From contig JAKLII010000001.1 of NCBI GenBank assembly GCA_022709695.1, positions 336,881 through 400,880 of the forward strand: 64,000 bases of DNA, read 5' to 3'. The notes beneath the pieces were generated by a model. That model saw only the letters and a program-made list of their open reading frames with translations, was not told the DNA's origin and made no database searches. Below, one piece after another: positions 28,133 through 35,114 of the stretch (the stretch's first letter is position 1; every line of letters begins with the position of its first letter). Position numbers and translations under genes: made by a program. This stretch comes from Bacteroidota bacterium (GTDB lineage Bacteria; Bacteroidota; Bacteroidia; Bacteroidales; SKPS01).

Positions 28133-28930
28133 ATGAGCACAATACCCACCATGCAGGAAATTGGCAGAAGGATCGCTGTACTGCGCAAACAAAAAGGGCT
28201 GTCGCAGGCTGATCTTGCCAGAAGTATCCATGTATCCAGATCCACCCTTGCGCAGATTGAACTGGGCCACAAGAAACTGGATGCCCTTGAGCTATGGAAG
28301 CTGGGAATGGTTCTGGGGTTCTCTCTGGATGAGTTTTTAGCTTATAATCCCGGGGAACCCGCCGGGTTCGCAATGGAACCTTCCGTGGCGTATGAATCTC
28401 AGACAGAGCGTAGTGCCTTGCCTGTATTTCAGTTATCGAAATTCAGGAATGTCATGCTTTACCTGCTGGAACAATGTGCAGGCAAACCCAATGTAGGTGA
28501 AACGGTTATGTACAAGCTGCTCTATTTTTCCGACTTCAACTACTATGAGCTTTACGAAGAGCATTTGAGCGGAACGCTGTACCGGAAGCTCCCATTCGGA
28601 CCCGTGCCCGTAAATATCGTTCCCATTCTCAGGAAAATGTCAGATGAAGGCCTGCTGTTGCGAATCAAAACAGAATATCATGGAATGCCCCAAATCCGGT
28701 ATATTCCGCTTGAAAAGGCCAATCTAACCCTGCTGAAAGCAAGCGAAAAGGAGGTAATGGACAGGGTCATCGACCAGATGAGTGGATGGTCGGCAGCAGC
28801 CATCAGCGCCTATTCCCACAAAGATATGCCATGGCTCGCATCGAAAGAAGGGGATACCATCAACTACGAACTGGTATTTTACCGGGAAGCTCCCTATTCG
28901 GTGAGAAATTATCATGATGAAACTCCCTGA
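28133..28930 (+). CDS. XRE-family antitoxin with SocA/Panacea (DUF4065) domain
   Basis: A 265-residue protein. The N-terminal helix-turn-helix (about 8-62: IGRRIAVLRKQKGLSQADLARSIHVSRSTLAQIE) should bind the palindrome just upstream. The second domain (about 100-235: FRNVMLYLLEQC, VMYKLLYFSDFNYYELYEE, FGPVPVNIVPILRKM) matches the SocA/Panacea type, which in known systems acts as the neutralising domain of antitoxins with many toxin types. The toxin-like gene starts two bases after its stop codon. Confidence 0.85.
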   Translation: MSTIPTMQEIGRRIAVLRKQKGLSQADLARSIHVSRSTLAQIELGHKKLDALELWKLGMVLGFSLDEFLAYNPGEPAGFAMEPSVAYESQTERSALPVFQLSKFRNVMLYLLEQCAGKPNVGETVMYKLLYFSDFNYYELYEEHLSGTLYRKLPFGPVPVNIVPILRKMSDEGLLLRIKTEYHGMPQIRYIPLEKANLTLLKASEKEVMDRVIDQMSGWSAAAISAYSHKDMPWLASKEGDTINYELVFYREAPYSVRNYHDETP

Positions 28931-28932
28931 CC

Positions 28933-29277
28933 ATGACTTTTGAAGAACTGAGCCCATTCAGGAAGGATTTGAAAAGTCTGTTGAAAAGGTTTCGTACCCT
29001 GGAGGAGGACCTGGCAGTTGTGAGGCAAATACTGGAAGTGATGCCCGATGAAAGGCCGCCGTTCAGTTTCAGGATCGATAACCTTGGTCTTAAAACCTGC
29101 ATCATAAAGATCAAAAAAATTGCCTGCCGGTCCCTCAAAGGACGTGGGGTAAATTCGGGGCTCCGGTTGGTTTATGCGTATTTCCCATCAGAAAACCGGA
29201 TTGCCTTTGTAGAATTGTTCCATAAAAGCGACAAGGAAACAGAAGACCGCCAACGGATTCTGGATAACTTTGAATAG
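28933..29277 (+). CDS. RelE/ParE-superfamily toxin
   Basis: A 114-residue protein with the RelE/ParE-like C-terminal pattern ACRSLKGRGVNSGLRLVYAYFPSENRIAFVELFHKSDKE. This includes basic residues before a long strand pair and a terminal YHKSDKE-like motif, here FHKSDKE. Known members are ribosome-dependent mRNA interferases or gyrase poisons; which applies is not decidable here. Translation is probably coupled to the antitoxin gene, whose stop is two bases upstream. Confidence 0.8.
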   Translation: MTFEELSPFRKDLKSLLKRFRTLEEDLAVVRQILEVMPDERPPFSFRIDNLGLKTCIIKIKKIACRSLKGRGVNSGLRLVYAYFPSENRIAFVELFHKSDKETEDRQRILDNFE

Positions 29278-29562
29278 CCTTTTTCTCGCAGAAAAATGCT
29301 GAAATTACGCGGAAATCCGCAGAAAAAATACCAAGCAGCTTTCTGTGAATTTCCGTTCCCTTTCTGTGGGTTTCTGTGGGATTAATAATCTGTTTTAATG
29401 GGATTTACGTTGATTTTTTCACGCAAAGACGCCAAGAGGCAAAGACCGCAAAGGAGAGGCTATGGCCGAGGCTGAGCGGAGCGAAGTCCAAGGAATTTCC
29501 CGCGCATTTGACCACTAAATCTTTAAATGGCGAATAAAAACGCAGCAAATCAATCTAAAAGA
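29278..29562. repeat. Gene-free stretch with degenerate CGCAGAAA / CGCAAAGA repeats
   Basis: 29288-29385 contains CGCAGAAA, CGCGGAAATCCGCAGAAA and TTTCTGTGGGTTTCTGTGGG units. 29419-29455 contains ACGCAAAGACGCCAAGAGGC and GCAAAGACCGCAAAGG. 29468-29500 has GCGGAGCGAAGTCC-type sequence related to 31450-31475. No coding signal is visible. Confidence 0.6.
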
Positions 29563-29706
29563 AACCTTATCATACCAATAACCTTAGTAGCAGATCGGCG
29601 CCCCGGGACAAACAAACCTTATTACCTTATTGCTGTGGATAAGGTAATAAGGTTGATTATAGATGCGGAAACCCATGGCTACTAAGGCTTTTCAGGAAAT
29701 AAGGTT
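29563..29706 (+). repeat. Nested palindrome element, copy 4
   Basis: All three arm pairs are present: AACCTTAT/ATAAGGTT, ACCTTAGTAGC with GCTACTAAGGC (one end mismatch), and perfect inner 16-bp arms. The left flank CAGCAAATCAATCTAAAAG is shared with copy 5. Confidence 0.85.
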
Positions 29707-30082
29707 TGATGTGGCATAGGTTAACCGGTTACTTAGCGGTTGGCGGTTGGCAATTGGCTATTCGCCGATGGCGATCTAAGACTAATCAAATAGCTAACAG
29801 CCAACGTCCAATGGCCAACAGCATTCTTTACTGGAACCTGAATCCTTGAACATTTCGTTGATCCTTGAACGTTGATCCTTGAACGTTGATCCTTGAACCT
29901 GTTTCGCTGCTCTGCAGCTTTAGGGCGTGTGGGGTATCCTCATCGCTACAAATAGAACGCTGCTACGCAGCTCTAGGGTGTGTGGGGTATCCTCATCGCT
30001 ACAGATAGAACGCTGCTACGCAGCTAGCACCACATTAAACACTTGAACATTCGAACACTCGAACACTTGAACGCTTAAACAA
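29707..30082 (+). repeat. Mixed repeat block: heptads and tandem GCTGC / CTACAAATAG copies 3 and 4
   Basis: GGCGGTT heptads (29742-29760), CCAACGG-like heptads (29802-29825), TTGATCC/TTGAACG heptads (29840-29899), then two head-to-tail copies of the GCTGC/CTACAAATAG repeat (29900-29972 and 29973-30025). TTGAACA/CGAACAC heptads (30035-30082) then run into the ATPase gene stop codon. Confidence 0.75.
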
Positions 30083-31297
30083 CTAAACGCCTGCCTCTGG
30101 TTTCAGCAGAAAATCAATCAGATTCATCCATTGAATCCCATTTCGGTCGCGGCCGAAATATTCGTCCATCGACAGTACCATCTTGAGGTAATTGTCACGG
30201 ATGCCTTCCAATGCACCAAACTCACGCTCAATCACCTCTTCGGTTGTCAGCAGGTAGGCCACCTGGAGGTACACCCGACCGGAGCCTTTTTCGGCAATGA
30301 AGTCGATTTCCCTATCTGACAGTTTTCCAACATTCACCGAATATCCGCGCGAAACAAGTTCATGAAAGACGATATTTTCCAGCTTTCCCGATATGTCCTG
30401 CATTTTATCCCCGAACAGGGTGCTGATGAACCCAATATCAGCCATATAGTACTTATCGTACAGTTCCAGTTGCCGCTTCCCTTTGATGTCGAATCTTGGT
30501 ACCCTGTGCATCAGAAATGCGTTTACGAGCCACTGCATATAATTTTGTACCGTATCGGCAGAGCAGTTCAGGTGCTGCGATTTGATATAATGGCTGATAC
30601 CGCGGGCAGTAGTGATATTTCCGCAGTTATCGGCGAGGTACCGGGCAATGCGCTCCAAAAGGGGCACGTCGCGAACCTGGTGCTTTGAAACCACATCTCT
30701 GAATAACACCGTACTGTAAATGGCGCTGATGTACTGCGCAATTACCTCCTCCTCGAACACCATCTGGTGAATTCCCGGAAATCCACCATACTTCAGGTAC
30801 AGGGTAAACTCTTCTCTGCTTTGCTTCCCAGGTTTTTGTCTGAAGGCAAGAAATTCCCTGAAAGTAAGGGTGTGCATTCTGAACTCGATGTATCGTCCGG
30901 TGAGGCTCACCGTTAGGTCCGTCGACAAAAGACCGGCATTGGACCCGGTGAGATAGATGTCGGCCACTTCGTCAGTAAAAAATCCTGCTACCGCTTTTTC
31001 CCAATCCACAATCTCCTGCACTTCGTCGATCAACAGGTATCTTTTGCCCTTCTTCCCCGCAAAGTACTCTGTAACATACCGGTGAAGGTCACGGTAGTCA
31101 GAAAGGAAATCAAAAGCAAGCGAATCTTTGTTGATAAACAGTATACTGGCATCCGGCACTCCTCTGCTTCTGAGTTCCTGGATCAGCAATTTCAGAAAGG
31201 TGCTCTTGCCGCATCTTCTGATGCCTGTAACCGCCTTGATAATGGGTTTATCCACAAAAGGCAGGATTCGGTTGAGGTAAAGGGGTCGTTGTATCAT
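30083..31297 (-). CDS. AAA ATPase with DUF4143 domain
   Basis: A 404-residue member of the AAA_14-DUF4143 family, common in Bacteroidota and other anaerobes. Walker A is GIRRCGKST (about residue 25-33) and Walker B is RYLLIDEVQE (about 86-95), followed by TGSNAG and LTGRYIEF. The C-terminal DUF4143 part includes KLENIVFHELVSRGYSV and REIDFIAEK, a restriction-endonuclease-like strand pattern. The cellular role of the family is unknown; a DNA-related role is often assumed. It stands alone between repeat blocks with its own promoter-like element. Confidence 0.88.
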   Translation of the reverse strand: MIQRPLYLNRILPFVDKPIIKAVTGIRRCGKSTFLKLLIQELRSRGVPDASILFINKDSLAFDFLSDYRDLHRYVTEYFAGKKGKRYLLIDEVQEIVDWEKAVAGFFTDEVADIYLTGSNAGLLSTDLTVSLTGRYIEFRMHTLTFREFLAFRQKPGKQSREEFTLYLKYGGFPGIHQMVFEEEVIAQYISAIYSTVLFRDVVSKHQVRDVPLLERIARYLADNCGNITTARGISHYIKSQHLNCSADTVQNYMQWLVNAFLMHRVPRFDIKGKRQLELYDKYYMADIGFISTLFGDKMQDISGKLENIVFHELVSRGYSVNVGKLSDREIDFIAEKGSGRVYLQVAYLLTTEEVIEREFGALEGIRDNYLKMVLSMDEYFGRDRNGIQWMNLIDFLLKPEAGV

Positions 31298-31320
31298 TTC
31301 AGATTATACTGGTTTGTTTG

Positions 31321-31328
31321 CAAAAATA
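31321..31328 (-). promoter_or_regulatory. Promoter -7 element for the AAA-DUF4143 gene
   Basis: TATTTTTG on the minus strand is an exact TAnnTTTG match, 24 bases from the ATG. Confidence 0.5.
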
Positions 31329-31542
31329 CGAAAATAAATCGATTATAGTAGATTTTTCATAAAGGAGACAGGGGACAGTGCAAAGGAGACAGGATTTGGT
31401 AGAGGATACATTTTTTTCATCCATTTCAGAGGATGCTGACCCCATAAGAACCCGAGGGGAGCGAAGTCCCGGGAATACCCCAGGAATTTGACCACCCAAC
31501 CTTTTAATTGGAAAAGAAAATACAGCAAATCAATCCAAAAGT
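31329..31542. other. Gene-free stretch with GGGGACA-type heptads and CCCGAGGGGAGCGAAGTCC sequence
   Basis: 31362-31395 holds AGGAGACAGGGGACAG heptads. 31450-31475 is a relative of the CCCGGGGCGAAGTCCCGGGA segment in the two direct repeats. No gene is visible. Confidence 0.5.
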
Positions 31543-31662
31543 AACCTTATCATACCAATAACCTTAGTAGCAGATCGGCGCCCTGTGACAAACCAACCTT
31601 ATTACCTTATTGCAGTGGATAAGGTAATAAGGTTGATTATAGATGCGGAAACCCATGGCTAC
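31543..31662 (+). repeat. Nested palindrome element, copy 5, truncated by recombination
   Basis: Left arms and the inner 16-bp pair are intact. The right middle arm stops after GCTAC and continues as AAATAGGACGCTGCTACGCA, the end of the GCTGC/CTACAAATAG repeat. GCTAC is shared by both repeats, so this looks like a recombination junction at a 5-base homology. Confidence 0.8.
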
Positions 31663-31773
31663 AAATAGGACGCTGCTACGCAGCTAGCACCACCTTAAAC
31701 ACTCGAACATTCGAACATTTGAACATTCGAACACTTGAACACTTGAACGCCTAAACAACTAAACAAAACAGGA
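31663..31773 (+). repeat. GCTGC / CTACAAATAG fragment and TTGAACA heptads
   Basis: A fragment of the GCTGC repeat ends near 31686 (CTACGCAGCTAGC). Heptad and octad units CACTTGAA, CATTCGAA and CATTTGAA follow from 31692 to about 31765, matching the tract at 30035-30082. Confidence 0.7.
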
Positions 31774-31781
31774 TATCTTTG
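31774..31781 (+). promoter_or_regulatory. Promoter -7 element for the nuclease lipoprotein gene
   Basis: TATCTTTG is an exact TAnnTTTG match, 35 bases before the ATG and at the very end of the repeat tract. Confidence 0.5.
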
Positions 31782-31816
31782 CTGGAAATCGGATACTCTG
31801 ACAAACCCGTAATGCT

Positions 31817-32383
31817 ATGAACCCATCCTGGAATTTTCGCTGTAGCCTGTTCGGTGCTTTGTGCATCATCATGGTGTCGGTTTCGTGCACCCCCAAAAAG
31901 GGGGGACAGGAGTCGCCCCTCCGGGAGCATACGCTGAGCGGCAAAGTGATCTCCATCATCGACGGCGACACTTACGATGTGCTGCTGCCCGACCACAAGA
32001 CCATCAGGGTGCGGATGGAGGGGATCGATGCCCCCGAAAGAGGGATGCCGTTTTACCGCAAATCGAAACAGTACCTGGCTTCACTTTGCTTCAAGCAACA
32101 GGTTACCCTGGAAGTCACCGGCGAAGACCACCACCACAGGGTGCTGGCCTTTACCCGGCTTGAAGATGGCAGGGAGCTGAGCAGGGAGATGCTCAAAGCC
32201 GGGATGGCATGGCATTTCAAGAAATACAACAACGATTCGGCCCTTGCCGGTCTTGAAACGGAAGCCCGGGCACAGAGAATTGGTTTATGGAATGAAAAGG
32301 ATCCGATGCCCCCGTGGACCAACCGTGAGCTGCACCGGAAGGGGATCTCGACGAAGGATTCGTTTGATATTAAAGTGCCGTAA
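31817..32383 (+). CDS. Thermonuclease (SNase)-family lipoprotein
   Basis: A 188-residue predicted lipoprotein. The signal segment CSLFGALCIIMVSVSC ends in a lipobox with Cys at about residue 24. The staphylococcal-nuclease fold follows, with the metal-binding IIDGDTYDV, the Arg of KTIRVRMEGIDAPERG, and the second Arg in HHRVLAF. It should be a Ca-dependent phosphodiesterase degrading DNA or RNA at the cell envelope. Length is normal for a single-domain member. Confidence 0.88.
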   Translation: MNPSWNFRCSLFGALCIIMVSVSCTPKKGGQESPLREHTLSGKVISIIDGDTYDVLLPDHKTIRVRMEGIDAPERGMPFYRKSKQYLASLCFKQQVTLEVTGEDHHHRVLAFTRLEDGRELSREMLKAGMAWHFKKYNNDSALAGLETEARAQRIGLWNEKDPMPPWTNRELHRKGISTKDSFDIKVP

Positions 32384-32403
32384 GGCCCATGGCATAGAAC
32401 ACC

Positions 32404-32446
32404 GGGTCAACGCGTGCGGTAGGGTCAAAGCATGCGTTGACCCTAC
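32404..32446. repeat. Compound palindrome between the nuclease and PrsW-like genes
   Basis: GGGTCAACGCGTGC (32404) pairs with GCATGCGTTGACCC (32430) with one mismatch. Alternatively GTAGGGTCAA (32419) pairs perfectly with TTGACCCTAC (32437). The two alternative stems share the right-hand arm. No T-run follows on either strand. It resembles a REP-like intergenic palindrome. Confidence 0.65.
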
Positions 32447-32465
32447 GGTGGATCGGACAATACAT

Positions 32466-32473
32466 TATATTTG
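32466..32473 (+). promoter_or_regulatory. Promoter -7 element for the PrsW-like gene, implying a near-leaderless transcript
   Basis: TATATTTG is an exact TAnnTTTG match ending only four bases before the ATG at 32478. If used, transcription would start at or very near the start codon. Confidence 0.5.
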
Positions 32474-32477
32474 CCGC

Positions 32478-33170
32478 ATGAACCTTACCCTCATTGCCGT
32501 TGCGCCGGTGGCCGTGCTGCTGGTGTATTTCTATTTCCGCGACCGCTACCGGAAGGAGCCGATCCTGCTGCTGGGTCTTTCGTTTACCGGCGGAATGCTG
32601 TCGGTGCCGCTGGTGCTGCTGTTCCACTTTTTTGTACCCCTCCATGCCATGCACTTCGGGAACAACCTGATGGATGCCATTTACCAGGGCTTCGTGATGG
32701 CCGCCATCCCAGAAGAGACCGGGAAATTCCTGATGCTGATGCTCATCATCTGGCGCAACCGTCATTTCGACGAATACTACGACGGCATCCTCTACGCTGT
32801 GTATGTATCGCTCGGTTTCGCCTGCATCGAAAACATCCTCTATGTGCAGGATGGGGGTGTCAATGTGGGCATCGGCAGAGCATTCCTGGCCGTACCGGGC
32901 CACGCCCTCGACGGCATCCTGATGGGATTCTACCTGTCGCTCGCCAAATTCTCCCACAGCCGCCGCCCCCATTACCTGGTCCTGAGCCTGCTGGTTCCCA
33001 TCATTGCCCACGGCATCTGGGACTTCCTGATCTTCCTGTCGGCCGGTTGGTCAGAATCCTACCCACTCCTCAGTATCCTGGGTGTGATCGCCTTCTTTGC
33101 CTTCGTGATGAAGCTCTTCCGCATGGGGCGCAAAAGGATCAGGGTGATGCTGGAGAAGGACACCTATTAA
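32478..33170 (+). CDS. PrsW-family intramembrane metalloprotease
   Basis: A 230-residue polytopic membrane protein with about seven hydrophobic spans. PrsW motifs are AAIPEETGKF (paired Glu in a membrane segment, about residue 75), GFACIENILY (about 118), GHALDGILMG (His) and a last His in PIIAHGIWDF. PrsW proteases in Bacillus cleave an anti-sigma factor; the target here is unknown. The start is the first ATG consistent with membrane topology; the longer in-frame reading runs back through the upstream palindrome. Confidence 0.88.
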   Translation: MNLTLIAVAPVAVLLVYFYFRDRYRKEPILLLGLSFTGGMLSVPLVLLFHFFVPLHAMHFGNNLMDAIYQGFVMAAIPEETGKFLMLMLIIWRNRHFDEYYDGILYAVYVSLGFACIENILYVQDGGVNVGIGRAFLAVPGHALDGILMGFYLSLAKFSHSRRPHYLVLSLLVPIIAHGIWDFLIFLSAGWSESYPLLSILGVIAFFAFVMKLFRMGRKRIRVMLEKDTY

Positions 33171-33448
33171 GTTAGGGGACAGGGGACAGGGGATAGGAGT
33201 CAGGAGTTAGGAGTTAGGAGTTAGGAGTTAAAAATCAAACACTTGAACGTTTCAATTTTGATCTTTGAACCCACTCCGAAAATTAATGCCCGCTGATCTC
33301 GCAGATTATCGCAGAAAGCGATATACTGAAATACAACAACTTACAATCTGCGGTTATCTGCGAAATCTGCGGGAAAAATTAATAAAGTGGTTTTTGGTGG
33401 GGGCTCATCTTTGATCCTTGATCTTTGAACATTGATCCTTGAACCACT
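33171..33448 (+). repeat. Heptad tracts and CGCAGAAA-type repeats after the PrsW-like gene
   Basis: Directly after the stop codon: GGGGACA (three units), then GGAGTTA/GGAGTCA units (33196-33230), then TTGAACG/TTGATCT. 33290-33375 holds CGCAGATTATCGCAGAAA and ATCTGCGGTTATCTGCGAAATCTGCGGG-like units. 33405-33448 returns to TTGATCC/TTGATCT heptads. 33449-33522 is AT-rich without features. Confidence 0.75.
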
Positions 33449-33522
33449 CATTACTCATAATCTACCCAGCTATTTAATCTTTTTAATGTACCTTGATATA
33501 TTTTCGAATTTATTTTAATGTG

Positions 33523-33556
33523 TTTGTCGAAACCGCCTGATTATGCCTTACCTTTG
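33523..33556 (+). promoter_or_regulatory. Promoter (-33 TTTG and -7 TACCTTTG) of the three-gene cassette
   Basis: TTTG at 33523-33526 and TACCTTTG at 33549-33556 are separated by 22 bases, close to the Bacteroidota consensus spacing. This is the best two-box promoter in the window. The predicted transcript start is near 33563, with a leader of about 38 bases. Confidence 0.65.
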
Positions 33557-33600
33557 TGGGTGATTTTTTCATTCAATTATTCACCTAAACCCCCACCGCT

Positions 33601-34377
33601 ATGGCACAATCAGCTATCAGTCAGGCTGCGCGCCTCGACGAAATCGGATTCCCGGAATTCACCGCTCAACTGATCGGTGACACCTTTGATGCCCTCATCA
33701 GCGCCAACATCAGGCAGCAGGAGACCTACCTGAGCATGGTGAAAGAAGTTTCCAAATCGCTTTCGGATTACATCAACCAGACCAAGGATGACATCTCGAT
33801 GACCGAGCTCATGCAGTTCATCAGTTCGCTCCCCTCTCCCACCACGCCGAACAAACCGCGCTTCGAGGTGGGCTACAAGCTCAACGCCGACGATGCCACC
33901 ATCCTTAACAATGCCGTGAAGATCGATGATCCCAAGGTTACCCAGCCCACTTTTGCTGCCAACGACGAACTGAAGAAGCTGTCGAATGGCACCGGCAAGT
34001 GGGACCTGCTGCTGGAGGCTGCCGCCAAAAGGATTGCCGCCAACAAGTACGACATGCTGAAAATCATCCTCCGTCAGGGGATGCTGCGACTTGTGGTGGA
34101 AAATGGGTACCTTGAAACCCGCCTTACCTTCAACACCTGGGAATACCATTACGACCATGCCACCACCAGCAATTATACCCGCACCTCTGAATCTTCCGGC
34201 GGTACTTCGGGAATCCTGGGGCTGATTTTCGGGCCCTCGGTGCACGGAAGCAACAAACTCACGGTGAAAACCGCAAACACCTCAAGTACCGACACCTCGG
34301 GAACCAACATCACCATTTTTGGCGGCGTCAAACTGCAGTTCAAAACCGACTACCTGCCTTTAAATATTGAAATTTAG
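33601..34377 (+). CDS. Unknown cytosolic protein, cassette gene 1
   Basis: A 258-residue protein that I do not recognise. It has no signal peptide or membrane segment. The N-terminal helix LDEIGFPEFTAQLIGDTFDALISAN is closely echoed in the next gene. The middle is helical (KWDLLLEAAAKRIAANKYDMLKIILRQGMLRLVVENGYLETRLTF). A Ser/Thr/Gly-rich low-complexity stretch (TSESSGGTSG, KTANTSSTDTSGTN) precedes the C-terminal strand ITIFGGVKLQFKTD. Conserved order with gene 2 suggests paralogy and a shared complex. Confidence 0.75.
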   Translation: MAQSAISQAARLDEIGFPEFTAQLIGDTFDALISANIRQQETYLSMVKEVSKSLSDYINQTKDDISMTELMQFISSLPSPTTPNKPRFEVGYKLNADDATILNNAVKIDDPKVTQPTFAANDELKKLSNGTGKWDLLLEAAAKRIAANKYDMLKIILRQGMLRLVVENGYLETRLTFNTWEYHYDHATTSNYTRTSESSGGTSGILGLIFGPSVHGSNKLTVKTANTSSTDTSGTNITIFGGVKLQFKTDYLPLNIEI

Positions 34378-34385
34378 CCACCGCC

Positions 34386-35114
34386 ATGCCCGACGAAAAG
34401 AAAATTCCGGAGTTGGGGCTTGCGGAGTTCGTTTCAACGCTGATCCGTGAAACCTTTGATGCCATCATTACGGCCCAGGAGGAGCAGACGGAAAAGATCG
34501 CGCAGATTGCTGAGATTGCCGGCCTGCCACCCGATGAGGTGGCGGCCGCACTTCTCACCCCCGAAGATGCGCTGGCGGGTCTGCAGCGCATTTTCCCTGC
34601 CGGCGAAGCCCCGTTCAGCACAGTGTACGAAAACGCTCCGTACAGGCCGGAACCCAATGAATACCCGCCGGTATTTGTTACCACGGGGTACATAATGCAG
34701 AAGGCTGACTTCGCCAACGGCAAATTCACCCTGACAGGATACAATTCGGTGCTGCAAAAAGTCTCGCAAATGCTGGCAGAAGAGAAACTGCAGCTGATCA
34801 GGGAGATGATGCGGAATGGCTTGCCAAAAATCCAGGTGGACCAGGGAAAAATCCTCGCCAGGGTATCCTTCTCGGTAAAGGAAACCGAAGGAGAAACCGG
34901 CGCTTCCCCAACCACAGGGACCTCTGCCGTCACCACCGGACTTCCTCTTACCTTCCTGAAAAAGATCGATGTGCTCGGGGGGAAAACCCTGAAGTCGATA
35001 CAGTTGCCTGCCGCCCGGATGATGGTGAAACAGGCAGCCGACACGGGCAGCACCACCTCTGACGCTACCAGCGTATTTGGCGAAGTGGAAATCCATTTCA
35101 GGACGATTACATGA
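34386..35114 (+). CDS. Unknown cytosolic protein, cassette gene 2, diverged paralogue of gene 1
   Basis: A 242-residue protein of unknown function, starting eight bases after gene 1. Shared landmarks with gene 1 are the N-terminal IPELGLAEFVSTLIRETFDAIITAQ, the middle KLQLIREMMRNGLPKIQVDQGKILARVSF, a Thr/Ser/Gly-rich loop (TGASPTTGTSAVTTG, TGSTTSDATS) and the C-terminal TSVFGEVEIHFRTI. It lacks a signal peptide. Its stop overlaps the start of gene 3 by four bases (ATGA), so translation is coupled. Confidence 0.75.
   Translation: MPDEKKIPELGLAEFVSTLIRETFDAIITAQEEQTEKIAQIAEIAGLPPDEVAAALLTPEDALAGLQRIFPAGEAPFSTVYENAPYRPEPNEYPPVFVTTGYIMQKADFANGKFTLTGYNSVLQKVSQMLAEEKLQLIREMMRNGLPKIQVDQGKILARVSFSVKETEGETGASPTTGTSAVTTGLPLTFLKKIDVLGGKTLKSIQLPAARMMVKQAADTGSTTSDATSVFGEVEIHFRTIT

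Noticed and set aside
22857..31662. Insertion sequence carrying the nested palindrome
   Set aside because: No open reading frame lies inside any copy, and no transposase was found anywhere in the window.
32244..32477. N-terminal extension of the PrsW-like protein
   Set aside because: This in-frame stretch overlaps the nuclease gene in another frame and the compound palindrome; it has no membrane or signal character.
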